DNA of 36,660 bases from a virus. The notes under the pieces are model-generated. The model did no database searches. It had not been told where the DNA came from and saw nothing but the letters and a program-made list of their open reading frames with translations. Shown piece by piece: positions 5,058-11,065 of this stretch; position 1 is the stretch's first letter; every line of letters starts with the position of its first letter. The stretch lies in the IMG/VR virus record IMGVR_UViG_3300032294_000821, positions 1 to 36,660 of that record; one strand, given 5' to 3'. The translations under genes were made by a program, and so were the position numbers.

Positions 5058-5930
5058 CTACCCATTCTGCGTGGCTTCGTGCTTTTTTGTGTCTTCGGCG
5101 CTCCTGACGGTGGCAAACTTTGCGGTAAATTGTATGCGTTCATGGCTGCTGAGTCCGCTGGTGTTTTGCTCGTTAGCATTAGCCAATTCACGAAGTTTTT
5201 TATGCTTTTCCACATCATCTAGTTTCCTATTGTTAATAATCTTGTCGCACAGTTCAAACATTCCAGCCTTGTAATCCTCATAGCTTGGATACACAGCATA
5301 GGGTTGTTCCATGTTTGGCACCCATAACTTCCATGCTCCCTCGGGTGCAGCATTTAATTCAAACTCGTCCGATGGGATATCTTCCAGTGATACCACTTGT
5401 TGATTGGTCGGGTTCTGAAGCTGAAGTTCCACCCTCTGCGCTTGGGGAATGGTTTCCGTTTCACTCTCATCGAGCATACCCAGCCCACAGTGGGCGAGTA
5501 CAGTGCGCCTAATAGCCTTGGTTGTAGCTTTGAGTATGGCATTTGCGAGTACATCGCCTTTAAGCGAACCGATGGAGACTGCACCCTGATTCTCCGATAC
5601 ACGCCCATCTTTACCCGTACATCTCGTGGATACCAAATAGATGTCGTCAACCTTTTCACGGTGCGTAATTTGCGTTGATAGCCCATGTATCGCACATAGC
5701 TGTTGAGTGGCGCTGGCGTTTGCATAGAGAACCTCTTTCCCGTTTAGTCGTAATAAATCGAATGGTTTAGCCGCTGGGTCTAGTCCGGCTTGCTGGCAAC
5801 GGTAGTTGTAATACATTACCTTTTGCTCAGGCTTTAGTTTGGATAAGTCCCCATTGATAACCAATGACTCAATTACTGCTGGGTCTAAGGCAATCGGTGG
5901 TGCGGTGTTCTTTACTTGAATTTGCGACAT
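5058..5930 (-). CDS. Putative ssDNA-annealing recombinase (RecT/Rad52-like phage family)
   Basis: The start at 5930 gives 290 residues and has AAAGGGGATT placed before it; an in-frame ATG at 5969 lacks such a site. The N-terminal half contains LSKLKPEQKVMYYNYRC, GLDPAAKPFDLLRLNGKEVLY and LANAILKATTKAIRRTVLAHCGLGMLDE, blocks I associate with a common phage protein found beside exonucleases and RusA. The C-terminal third is variable and charged. The function is inferred: annealing of ssDNA exposed by the neighbouring exonuclease, as in lambda Red. A -1 slippery signal lies 8 codons before the stop. Family assignment is from memory. Confidence 0.65.
   Translation of the reverse strand: MSQIQVKNTAPPIALDPAVIESLVINGDLSKLKPEQKVMYYNYRCQQAGLDPAAKPFDLLRLNGKEVLYANASATQQLCAIHGLSTQITHREKVDDIYLVSTRCTGKDGRVSENQGAVSIGSLKGDVLANAILKATTKAIRRTVLAHCGLGMLDESETETIPQAQRVELQLQNPTNQQVVSLEDIPSDEFELNAAPEGAWKLWVPNMEQPYAVYPSYEDYKAGMFELCDKIINNRKLDDVEKHKKLRELANANEQNTSGLSSHERIQFTAKFATVRSAEDTKKHEATQNG
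5082..5105 (-). promoter_or_regulatory. Candidate programmed -1 frameshift signal
   Basis: Reading the minus strand, AGGAG (5105-5101) is followed after 12 bases by the heptamer A AAA AAG (5088-5082) in the zero frame of the annealing-protein gene (ACA AAA AAG). The same heptamer, with an upstream Shine-Dalgarno-like stimulator at similar spacing, drives frameshifting in E. coli dnaX. The -1 frame is open from here to 4813. No strong downstream stem was found by eye. Confidence 0.6.
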
Positions 5931-5965
5931 GTGTTTAATCCCCTTTAGGTAATTGCCTACGTGCT

Positions 5966-6862
5966 TCATTTAACCAAAAACCTTCTACTGCCTAACTGCT
6001 CAATTACAAACTTGTCATAAATATCGGGCATGGCTTGTTTGAATAGGTCTGCTGAGAATCGTTTAGAACTCTTAGCACTGCGCCACGTGGCTAGTATCTC
6101 GCCAGCCGGTGTCATCAAGTCTGAGGCGCTTTGCATATAGCCTTGAATAAATCCTTGCAACTTATCCTCTTGTTCCTCTAATGCCTTAATCTGCGTCTTA
6201 ATGTCCCGTAATTGCTGGCACATCACTTCCACGTTGCGGTTAGCAATCATGGTAGCCCCGTCATCTTTCTTCCACAGTAATCTAGCGTCCTCTGAGCTTT
6301 CAGGAAGTGGCGGGTTCTTCGCTTGGATATGACCCCACAGTTCAGCTAATGTCCTTATGAGCTGGTCTTTCTGCTCTTGGCTTACATTGACGGGAAAACA
6401 GCATAGCTCTTGCCCCCCAAATAAAACCCCTAAAACTACTTGGTCAACGTTATGCACAGTAGCTTCATGGATACATTGGGCTAGGTCTGCTGGCGGTATA
6501 AAGTCCGTACCATCATCGCCAAACTTATTGCGTACCCCAGCGTTGTAGTTCTTAACCTCTACAAGTACCTTTGCATCTGCTGAGATAAAGTCAAAGTGTG
6601 ATTTGATATAGGACTCTTTTGGGTGAGTTAAGGCATAGTCCGCTTCTTTCAGTTCCATGCCTAGCTTTTGCCCTACATAGCGTCCAATCGTATCCTGTAA
6701 GCGCTTGCCCCACTGCACAGCCTCAATATGGTCTAAGTTCTCGATTGTCTTTTCTCCAATCTTTTCCAGATAAACCTCACCAGCTCGACCATTGGCTATC
6801 TTACGGGAGTCCCCACTCCACAAAGCCGAGCGCCTATTCTCAGGGCTAAAGTCATCACTCAT
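5966..6862 (-). CDS. YqaJ/lambda-exonuclease-like recombination nuclease
   Basis: This 298-residue protein has IEAVQWGKRLQDTIG (46-60) followed by SHFDFISADAKVLVEVK (88-104). That gives the D-x(n)-E-x-K core of the PD-(D/E)XK nucleases used by phage YqaJ-type recombinases (Asp91, Glu102, Lys104). Residues about 215-245 form a coiled coil (MCQQLRDIKTQIKALEEQEDKL). It likely resects double-stranded DNA ends so that the annealing protein encoded next can pair the strands. The two genes meet with only a short gap, and the start overlaps the end of a tiny membrane-peptide frame. The divergent first motif lowers certainty slightly. Confidence 0.8.
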   Translation of the reverse strand: MSDDFSPENRRSALWSGDSRKIANGRAGEVYLEKIGEKTIENLDHIEAVQWGKRLQDTIGRYVGQKLGMELKEADYALTHPKESYIKSHFDFISADAKVLVEVKNYNAGVRNKFGDDGTDFIPPADLAQCIHEATVHNVDQVVLGVLFGGQELCCFPVNVSQEQKDQLIRTLAELWGHIQAKNPPLPESSEDARLLWKKDDGATMIANRNVEVMCQQLRDIKTQIKALEEQEDKLQGFIQGYMQSASDLMTPAGEILATWRSAKSSKRFSADLFKQAMPDIYDKFVIEQLGSRRFLVK

Positions 6863-6932
6863 CTGAAAAGTCCATCATCTTGATAATCACGTGGAATACC
6901 CACGCAAAGAGTAGTAAGGATAAGTACATCAT
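6855..6932 (-). CDS. Tiny single-span membrane peptide (25 aa, tentative)
   Basis: A 25-codon frame opens with ATGATG overlapping the stop of the coiled-coil protein gene and ends 8 bases inside the exonuclease gene. It reads MMYLSLLLFAWVFHVIIKM plus an acidic tail, one clear hydrophobic helix. The overlaps on both sides are like those of accepted genes here, and without it this would be the only sizeable gap between the two neighbours. It is too short for any family call and could be chance. Confidence 0.4.
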   Translation of the reverse strand: MMYLSLLLFAWVFHVIIKMMDFSDE

Positions 6933-7198
6933 AGGTGTTCCACCAATCGTTTAATGATGTCTTTTAAGTGGCTAATGTCTAGCTCTAAAAAGGCGTTCTT
7001 TTCTTTTTGGTCTTTGAGATAGCCCTCTAGCTGTCTAATCTCATCTCGCATAATCTCTAGCGTATTGTCTTTACGCTCAAGCTCTTTCTCATACTGAGTC
7101 CATTGGTCAAATATTTCTGGCTTGAGAGTTTTTACAACATTATTCTTACTACCTCTAGGGCGACCTCGACCCTTTACCATTTTTACAGTGCTTTTCAT
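6929..7198 (-). CDS. AT-hook plus coiled-coil protein (89 aa)
   Basis: The N-terminus carries RGRPRGSK (residues 11-18), an AT-hook-type motif that inserts into the minor groove of AT-rich DNA. Residues about 35-85 form a long charged coiled coil (YEKELERKDNTLEIMRDEI and onward), suitable for dimerisation. An AAGGGGATTGT site precedes the ATG. A protein of this build could bind and bridge the AT-rich intergenic region at 9538-9960 of the same genome, acting in replication or silencing. That link is inference; no named family was recognised. Confidence 0.7.
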   Translation of the reverse strand: MKSTVKMVKGRGRPRGSKNNVVKTLKPEIFDQWTQYEKELERKDNTLEIMRDEIRQLEGYLKDQKEKNAFLELDISHLKDIIKRLVEHL

Positions 7199-7215
7199 AC
7201 AATCCCCTTGTTAAG

Positions 7216-7476
7216 TTAAGCGTGTGCTACCTTGTTGAAAACCTTATCCAGCCATCCGTCGTCATCTGTTGGGTGAATCGGCACATAGAATCTAGCTTCT
7301 AGTCCACAACCGCTAAAGTGCGATTGTCTGGCATCAGTAGCTAACAGCTTACGCATAGCCCCATTGACAGGATTCACGATAACGCTATTAGGGTGCATAC
7401 AAACCCCATGGCTAGGCGCATCTTCTGACTCTCCACTCGGTAGAGATAGGTACTTACAATCAATACATAACTTCAT
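7216..7476 (-). CDS. Small Cys-containing (probable zinc-binding) phage protein
   Basis: The 86-residue protein has Cys4 and Cys7 in a CIDC knuckle, Cys26 in a VCMHPN context and Cys57 in SGCGLEARFY. Similar small proteins with a C-x2-C start, a C-x-H-P middle and a CG-x-E-G/A end are common in phages and prophages and have no assigned function. One cysteine usually found before the R-x-S/H stretch seems replaced here (LATDARQSHF). The gene has a GGGGGAAGT ribosome site. Confidence 0.7.
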   Translation of the reverse strand: MKLCIDCKYLSLPSGESEDAPSHGVCMHPNSVIVNPVNGAMRKLLATDARQSHFSGCGLEARFYVPIHPTDDDGWLDKVFNKVAHA

Positions 7477-7512
7477 ACTTCCCCCTTTTTAGGTAGTTAG
7501 GTTAAATAGATA

Positions 7513-7743
7513 TTAGGTATTTACTATTAATATGTCAAGAGGGTGTACCTCAATTCCATAATGGGCTCGCTGGCGGGTAATGTACTTCTGATTACGTGTC
7601 GGCGGAGTCCAGCCTAGTTTTTCCCATGTGCGCCATAGATTAGTCTTAGACGAATGGATGTATGGACGACCATCTAGTAAGGTCTTAGGTGCTTCTGTCT
7701 GTACGTCTTCAACTACTTTTATTTTTGCGTTGGTCTTAGGCAT
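7513..7743 (-). CDS. Small hypothetical protein with possible wing/HTH-like fold (76 aa)
   Basis: A 76-residue basic protein containing PYIHSSKTNLWRTWEKLGWTPPT near the middle. The gene starts 25 bases inside the end of the preceding gene and has a GGGAG site before its ATG. It is unrecognised. The Trp-rich helix followed by basic residues (RNQKYITRQRA) would suit nucleic-acid binding, but there is no direct evidence. Confidence 0.6.
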   Translation of the reverse strand: MPKTNAKIKVVEDVQTEAPKTLLDGRPYIHSSKTNLWRTWEKLGWTPPTRNQKYITRQRAHYGIEVHPLDILIVNT

Positions 7744-7925
7744 CTGTTTACTCCCTGTGCATAATTTTGGTTTATTAAACTAATCGAATCTATCCGAATG
7801 TTAGGGTAAATACCTAGCGCATCTGCCCTAGCCTCATCAGGATTATGACCAAAAACTGTAATAGAGCAAGGCAAGCCGTGAGCATTGCGATACTCCACTA
7901 GATACTCGTTAAGGTATTCATTCAT
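7719..7925 (-). CDS. Small hypothetical protein (68 aa)
   Basis: A soluble 68-residue protein (NPDEARADALGIYPNIRID). Its ATG overlaps the stop of the upstream gene (ATGA) and its end overlaps the downstream gene, so it belongs to the same translationally coupled string. I do not recognise it. Confidence 0.6.
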   Translation of the reverse strand: MNEYLNEYLVEYRNAHGLPCSITVFGHNPDEARADALGIYPNIRIDSISLINQNYAQGVNRCLRPTQK

Positions 7926-8107
7926 AGGCTATCGTCTTCAATAGATTTAGCCCACTGGTCTAGCTCGTCCATCGTCATATGACCTAATAGCTCATCAATT
8001 AAATCAGACACCGGCGTGTCATATAGAACGTCCATCATATGCTCGTATACTTCCGGGCTATAGCGCTTTTCTAGCTTGTGCCGGGTTACAAATCCACCAA
8101 TTACCAT
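7922..8107 (-). CDS. Small acidic hypothetical protein (61 aa)
   Basis: A 61-residue protein with an acidic, helical C-terminal half (DELLGHMTMDELDQWAKSIEDD). The ATG has a GGGGGATTT ribosome site, typical of this block. Its acidic helices could mimic DNA or bind a host protein, but no family is recognised. Confidence 0.6.
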   Translation of the reverse strand: MVIGGFVTRHKLEKRYSPEVYEHMMDVLYDTPVSDLIDELLGHMTMDELDQWAKSIEDDSL

Positions 8108-8118
8108 AAATCCCCCAA

Positions 8119-8235
8119 TTAGTTATAAAAAGGGTCAACGCCGGTTAAAAACTCAGCAACGGCGTATCCCCCAAGTACAGCAAACATACAAAATAAAACG
8201 AATACTATTAATAGGCTTAATAATCTAATCATCAT
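8119..8235 (-). CDS. Small membrane peptide (38 aa)
   Basis: Starting at the paired ATGATG at 8235 the product has 38 residues: MMIRLLSLLIVFVLFCMFAV, then a Gly-rich turn and AEFLTGVDPFYN. It has a long hydrophobic helix that should insert in the inner membrane. A longer reading from an upstream codon would overlap the previous gene and add a non-homogeneous stretch, so the short form is preferred. It begins 7 bases after the stop of the upstream gene, with a weak ribosome site. Function unknown. Confidence 0.5.
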   Translation of the reverse strand: MMIRLLSLLIVFVLFCMFAVLGGYAVAEFLTGVDPFYN

Positions 8236-8242
8236 GGACTCA

Positions 8243-8563
8243 CTAGCTGGTAATGTAATAGCACTCGATAGCCGTTTTAACCAGCTCCACGGCGCTCTCA
8301 GAATAACCACCAATGTGCCATTCCTTTATATCGTCAACGTCTAATCCATCACTCCCACAATAATTTTTACCGTCCTTATAGTTGTAAATCGTCGCTATTG
8401 TGCCGTCTGAAAATTGAATATCCCATTCGGCGTCAGTTTTATAGTTGTCGCAATTTTCAGGGTTAGGTATCCCGAAAACCTCCACCAAATCAGAATAATT
8501 TGCGTCAATGTACCCTTGCAAGCTGGTACCAGTTACGCTCACGTTATCAGTCTTAAATTGCAT
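8243..8563 (-). CDS. Conserved-type phage protein of unknown function (106 aa)
   Basis: The 106-residue acidic protein contains YSDLVEVFGIPNP, DAEWDIQFSDGTIATIYNYKDG and DIKEWHIGG. I have seen this pattern in phage and plasmid proteins near ArdC-type genes but know of no function for it. The start has TTTGGGGGATTT before it. It follows the antirestriction gene, so it may be an early host-takeover protein. Confidence 0.7.
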   Translation of the reverse strand: MQFKTDNVSVTGTSLQGYIDANYSDLVEVFGIPNPENCDNYKTDAEWDIQFSDGTIATIYNYKDGKNYCGSDGLDVDDIKEWHIGGYSESAVELVKTAIECYYITS

Positions 8564-8586
8564 AAATCCCCCAAATTAAGTAAGTA

Positions 8587-8606
8587 GCCGGTAAAACGGT
8601 ACCGGC
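8587..8606 (-). other. Intercistronic stem-loop after the ardC gene
   Basis: GCCGGTA at 8587-8593 and TACCGGC at 8600-8606 form a perfect 7-pair stem with a 6-base loop, in the 62-base gap between two minus-strand genes. No U-run follows, so it is more likely an RNA stability or processing element than a terminator. It shares its stem core with the hairpin at 4001-4026. Confidence 0.45.
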
Positions 8607-8625
8607 AAACCGTTTAAAACCACGT

Positions 8626-9537
8626 TTAAGCCGCTTTTAGCTCTTCAGTGATACTATCCCCTAGCTCTTCATGCTTAACGAGCTTATCGAGGATTTTCTG
8701 AGCTTCAGCGCTTGCCTTTAGAATTGCCTTGCTATCCGCTTTTAATACCTTGAGCCATGAGCCCAAATAATTGGCGTGTTGGAGCTTACCGTCAATCCGC
8801 AAGTGAGCGCATAACATGGCGCTCCCGAGCTCCGCCACTAATTCCTCAAAAGCATAGGCATTGTCCCCAAATCGTTTAGATTTGCTGAAATCTCTATCTA
8901 GCCGGCTCTTGTGCCCCGTCCAATGGCTCAATTCATGTAAAACGGTACTGTAATAATCGGCATTGGTATTGAAAGCCGTTTTCTCGGGTAATTGGATAAA
9001 ATCAGAATCAGGAGCATAAAAAGCGCTATTCCCGCCATGCTTGATAGTGGCGCCAGTGCTAGCAATAAAGCGCTCACATTCCTCCAATGATTGAAATTCA
9101 TCAACCGTTACGGGCTCAATATCATCAACCGGCAAACCGTCAATAAAATCAGCATTAAACACGGTATAGGTTTTCAGCATTGGTATTACTTTTGAATCAT
9201 GTTGCATGGTTTCAGGATTGAGAGCCCCTTGAATGGTTAAGGGCTTATAGAAAATTACTTGTACGCCCTTACCCTTGGCTCGGCTGGTAACTTGAGCGCC
9301 CATTTTCTGAGCTTGGGCGTATGTCATCCAAATATTGCTAGAGCCATAAACGCCAGCACTTGAGAGCATGGTGAGCCAAAAGAAATTAGCGCCACGGTAA
9401 TAAGTGCCACTAGCCGGATTGTGTGGCGCTGACGTATCCACGTTAGACCATGGCTTAACCCATGGAGCTACGCCATTCTCTAATTGAGTAATTATGCTGT
9501 CAGTAATCTCTTGAGCTATGTTGCTGTTAGTTTTCAT
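8626..9537 (-). CDS. ardC: ArdC-like antirestriction protein
   Basis: This 303-residue protein has the two-part ArdC layout. The N-terminal ssDNA-binding region contains QLENGVAPWVKPW (18-30), YYRGANFFWL and the YAQAQKMGAQV block. The C-terminal zincin-like metallopeptidase has H-E-L-S-H at 201-205 and EELVAELGSAML (231-242) for the third ligand. ArdC proteins protect incoming DNA from host restriction, so a first-expressed place is sensible. It is the first gene of the leftward block, 47 bases after a predicted start point, with a GGGGGAT ribosome site. Confidence 0.92.
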   Translation of the reverse strand: MKTNSNIAQEITDSIITQLENGVAPWVKPWSNVDTSAPHNPASGTYYRGANFFWLTMLSSAGVYGSSNIWMTYAQAQKMGAQVTSRAKGKGVQVIFYKPLTIQGALNPETMQHDSKVIPMLKTYTVFNADFIDGLPVDDIEPVTVDEFQSLEECERFIASTGATIKHGGNSAFYAPDSDFIQLPEKTAFNTNADYYSTVLHELSHWTGHKSRLDRDFSKSKRFGDNAYAFEELVAELGSAMLCAHLRIDGKLQHANYLGSWLKVLKADSKAILKASAEAQKILDKLVKHEELGDSITEELKAA

Positions 9538-9590
9538 ATATCCCCCTTAGGTTAGGTAAGTTAAGCGCTTAGGTATAGCGCTATATATGA

Positions 9591-9619
9591 ATGTTATGAT
9601 GTTATATATATGATGTCAA
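9591..9619 (-). promoter_or_regulatory. Leftward sigma70-type promoter for the early block
   Basis: On the minus strand a perfect -35 TTGACA (9619-9614) is followed by a 17-base spacer and TAACAT (9596-9591), a 4-of-6 match to the -10 consensus. Transcription would start near 9584, about 47 bases before the ardC start, and read the whole leftward block. Confidence 0.65.
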
Positions 9620-9663
9620 TAGGTAAGATACAATTATTTTCTAGGTACTTTCCCTAATATATC

Positions 9664-9715
9664 TACATATAGATATAGTTAAAATATAGCTATTGTTAAA
9701 CTATATCTATATGTA
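9664..9715. repeat. Perfect 17-bp inverted repeat
   Basis: TACATATAGATATAGTT at 9664-9680 is exactly inverted at 9699-9715, with 18 bases between. Parts of the arm recur singly nearby (AACTATA words at about 9890). It could be a protein-binding or origin-unwinding element. Confidence 0.8.
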
Positions 9716-9809
9716 AACTATATATATATTTTAAATATAAGTATTTCATATAGTTAAAATAATACTTACTAAAAATAATATATTAAAGTTATACTATATT
9801 TTATATGTA

Positions 9810-9841
9810 GATATATAGAATACTAAAGTATTCTATATATC
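9810..9841. repeat. 32-bp near-perfect palindrome
   Basis: Arms of 15 bases, GATATATAGAATACT and its exact inverse, are separated by two bases (AA). It is AT-rich and lies 95 bases from the other inverted repeat, in the same gene-free region. It could be an operator or a cruciform-forming site. Confidence 0.8.
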
Positions 9842-10215
9842 GTAATATATGATATATCTATATTTAAACTATACATATATTTAAACTATCATATATTAGT
9901 ATGTAATAGTTTATATTAATACTATAACGATTGTGTGTAAGTGATTACTAACGTATATATTCTACAATCCGCCCTCCCCGCTTTTTGATATTCCTAATGG
10001 GCATGGGGTAATTGCATGGTAATTGTGCTCAAAACACTGGTTTATTTTGGGCATGGGTAGGCAAGCGCAAAACGTAATCAAAAACACGTTTCGCATGACC
10101 AGCGAATGGGACTTGACTTCTTTTTTTGCGTGCCCCCAACGGCTCTCCCCCCATAAAAAATTTATGTTTTTTGACTTACAATGAAAACTGTTTTGTTCAT
10201 TGATGTTCTTTTTAC

Positions 10216-10242
10216 GACCACCTCTTGCGGTGGTCTTTTTTT
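10216..10242 (+). terminator. Rightward intrinsic terminator in the leader of the virion operon
   Basis: GACCACC, loop TCTTGC, GGTGGTC form a 7-pair GC-rich stem followed directly by seven T bases (10236-10242), a textbook rho-independent terminator on the plus strand. No plus-strand gene lies before it, so it must end a short leader or noncoding transcript or act as an attenuator, 35 bases before the first rightward gene. Confidence 0.85.
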
Positions 10243-10277
10243 GTCTATAGAATGTTAGAAATATAGAGGAGTAAGTG

Positions 10278-10487
10278 ATGAATATAGAAAAGAACGTACC
10301 GATACGAGAAAGAAGGGCTGCTGTAGAGATTCCCTACAACGTCATGGAGATTGGAGATAGCATTTTGGTCACCGGCGCTTCCTTGCAAAACGTCTGTAAC
10401 CGAAACTGGAGGTGGGGTAAGAAGTTAGGTAGAGCCTACATTGCAAGAAAAGAGGGTGACGGCATACGGGTTTGGAGGACGGAATGA
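10278..10487 (+). CDS. Small conserved phage protein, first gene of the rightward block (69 aa)
   Basis: With the ATG at 10278 (AGGAG 6 bases before it) the product has 69 residues. It contains IPYNVMEIGDSILVTGAS, a basic WRWGKKLGR segment and GDGIRVWRTE at the end. The M-E-x-G-D-S and G-x-R-V-W-R blocks recur in small phage proteins that often stand near replication or terminase genes; their job is not known to me. The ATGA junction couples it to the next gene. Confidence 0.7.
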   Translation: MNIEKNVPIRERRAAVEIPYNVMEIGDSILVTGASLQNVCNRNWRWGKKLGRAYIARKEGDGIRVWRTE

Positions 10488-10642
10488 CAGACTTAAAGCC
10501 ATTAACCGATAAAGAAATAAAAAAGATTATTAGAGAAACGACTGATAAGTACATTAACAATATCCGTGTTATTGAATACAGACCTGAAATAAGGGATTTG
10601 TTAGTGGTTAAGGCTATTGAGAAAGCGCACGGTATTCTATGA
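10484..10642 (+). CDS. Small hypothetical protein (52 aa)
   Basis: A 52-codon gene with ATGA overlaps at both ends (10484-10487 and 10639-10642), so it is translated as part of a coupled chain. The product is helical and charged (LTDKEIKKIIRETTDKYINN). It is unrecognised. Confidence 0.6.
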   Translation: MTDLKPLTDKEIKKIIRETTDKYINNIRVIEYRPEIRDLLVVKAIEKAHGIL

Positions 10643-10923
10643 GTTTAGTGACGCTGCAAATGCAAGAGGCGCTAGAGAAAGCCCGTAAGTTTGACGACCT
10701 TTCCCTGTATTCCTACAAGCTCATTGAGTCTGCAAATAAAGCCATGGTTTTAAATGAAAAGAGTAAAGTGCTCTTAGAGGAATGTTTAAAAGAACTGACG
10801 TATTTGCAAGAATTGATTGATGGACGACCAGAAGAAGCTGTACAAAATAAGGGTGATGTTCAAGACCGAGATGCAAAGAGCCATATCCGCAAGAACGCCA
10901 AAGCAAAAAAGGCTGATAGCTGA
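10639..10923 (+). CDS. Small helical hypothetical protein (94 aa)
   Basis: The 94-residue product is mostly helical (LQMQEALEKARKFDDLSLYS) with a basic, low-complexity tail (KSHIRKNAKAKKADS). Its last third is overlapped by the next gene in the +1 frame. An A AAA AAG heptamer occurs four codons before the stop, but the -1 frame closes after one more codon. It may assist packaging, given its place before terL; this is unproven. Confidence 0.6.
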   Translation: MSLVTLQMQEALEKARKFDDLSLYSYKLIESANKAMVLNEKSKVLLEECLKELTYLQELIDGRPEEAVQNKGDVQDRDAKSHIRKNAKAKKADS

Positions 10924-11065
10924 TGAATGGAAGCATAAATACTCCGATGTTACCTACGGGGAGCTTATTCGCTTGGCTAGAAATAAGACCGCACGGCTTA
11001 AAGTTGCAGAATGGGACCTAGATGAATTTGATAAAGAAAGAAAGAAGCCATGGACTTCAACCTAA
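10820..11065 (+). CDS. Small basic helical protein directly before terL (81 aa)
   Basis: This frame overlaps the preceding gene by about 100 bases and the terminase gene by 16. The product (IADEWKHKYSDVTYGELIRLARNKTARLK) is basic and helical. The start is uncertain: ATG at 10820 has no clear ribosome site, while an in-frame ATG at 10856 has AAGGG two bases before it and would give 69 residues. A small DNA-binding protein upstream of terL is where a small terminase subunit often lies, but no family match can be claimed. Confidence 0.55.
   Translation: MDDQKKLYKIRVMFKTEMQRAISARTPKQKRLIADEWKHKYSDVTYGELIRLARNKTARLKVAEWDLDEFDKERKKPWTST

Larger units (their letters stand above)
9538..10277. other. 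AT-rich divergent intergenic region, candidate replication origin/control region
   Basis: This 740-base stretch has no supported gene and is the only long gap in the genome. Bases 9538-9960 are extremely AT-rich and built from TATATCTATA and TTAAACTATA-like words, with two long inverted repeats. Bases 9961-10170 are more mixed and hold three GCATGG copies (9999-10008 within GGGCATGGGG, 10014-10019, 10049-10057). A TTGACT/TACAAT patch at 10171-10182 and an intrinsic terminator follow. The divergent position, repeats and composition suit an origin or a switch region, but no known origin motif was identified. Confidence 0.6.

Noticed and set aside
4949-5063. 38-codon basic reading frame (MGSQGKTKANQ...) overlapping the HTH frame on the minus strand
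   Set aside because: It is the third frame of the same stretch, has no ribosome site, no domain pattern, and competes with the HTH frame that has clear domain character and continuity through the slippery site.
6884-6899. Another CACGTG-centred near-palindrome as a second parS-like site
   Set aside because: It matches only about 10 of 16 consensus bases, no better than expected by chance.
9840-10060. CRISPR-like or iteron array formed by TTAAACTAT and GCATGG repeats
   Set aside because: The copies are short, few and irregularly spaced, without unique spacers of constant length; they fit low-complexity AT sequence or scattered binding sites instead.
9960-10170. tRNA or other structured RNA gene in the intergenic region
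   Set aside because: No cloverleaf, TTCRA or anticodon-arm pattern could be found on either strand.
10183-10257. Short plus-strand frame MKTVLFIDVLF... across the terminator
   Set aside because: It encodes the terminator stem itself, has no ribosome site and no sign of selection as protein.
10900-10923. Second A AAA AAG heptamer, in frame near the end of the 94-residue gene
   Set aside because: The -1 frame closes after one further codon (GGC TGA), so a slip gives no extended product; the overlapping downstream gene is in the +1 frame.
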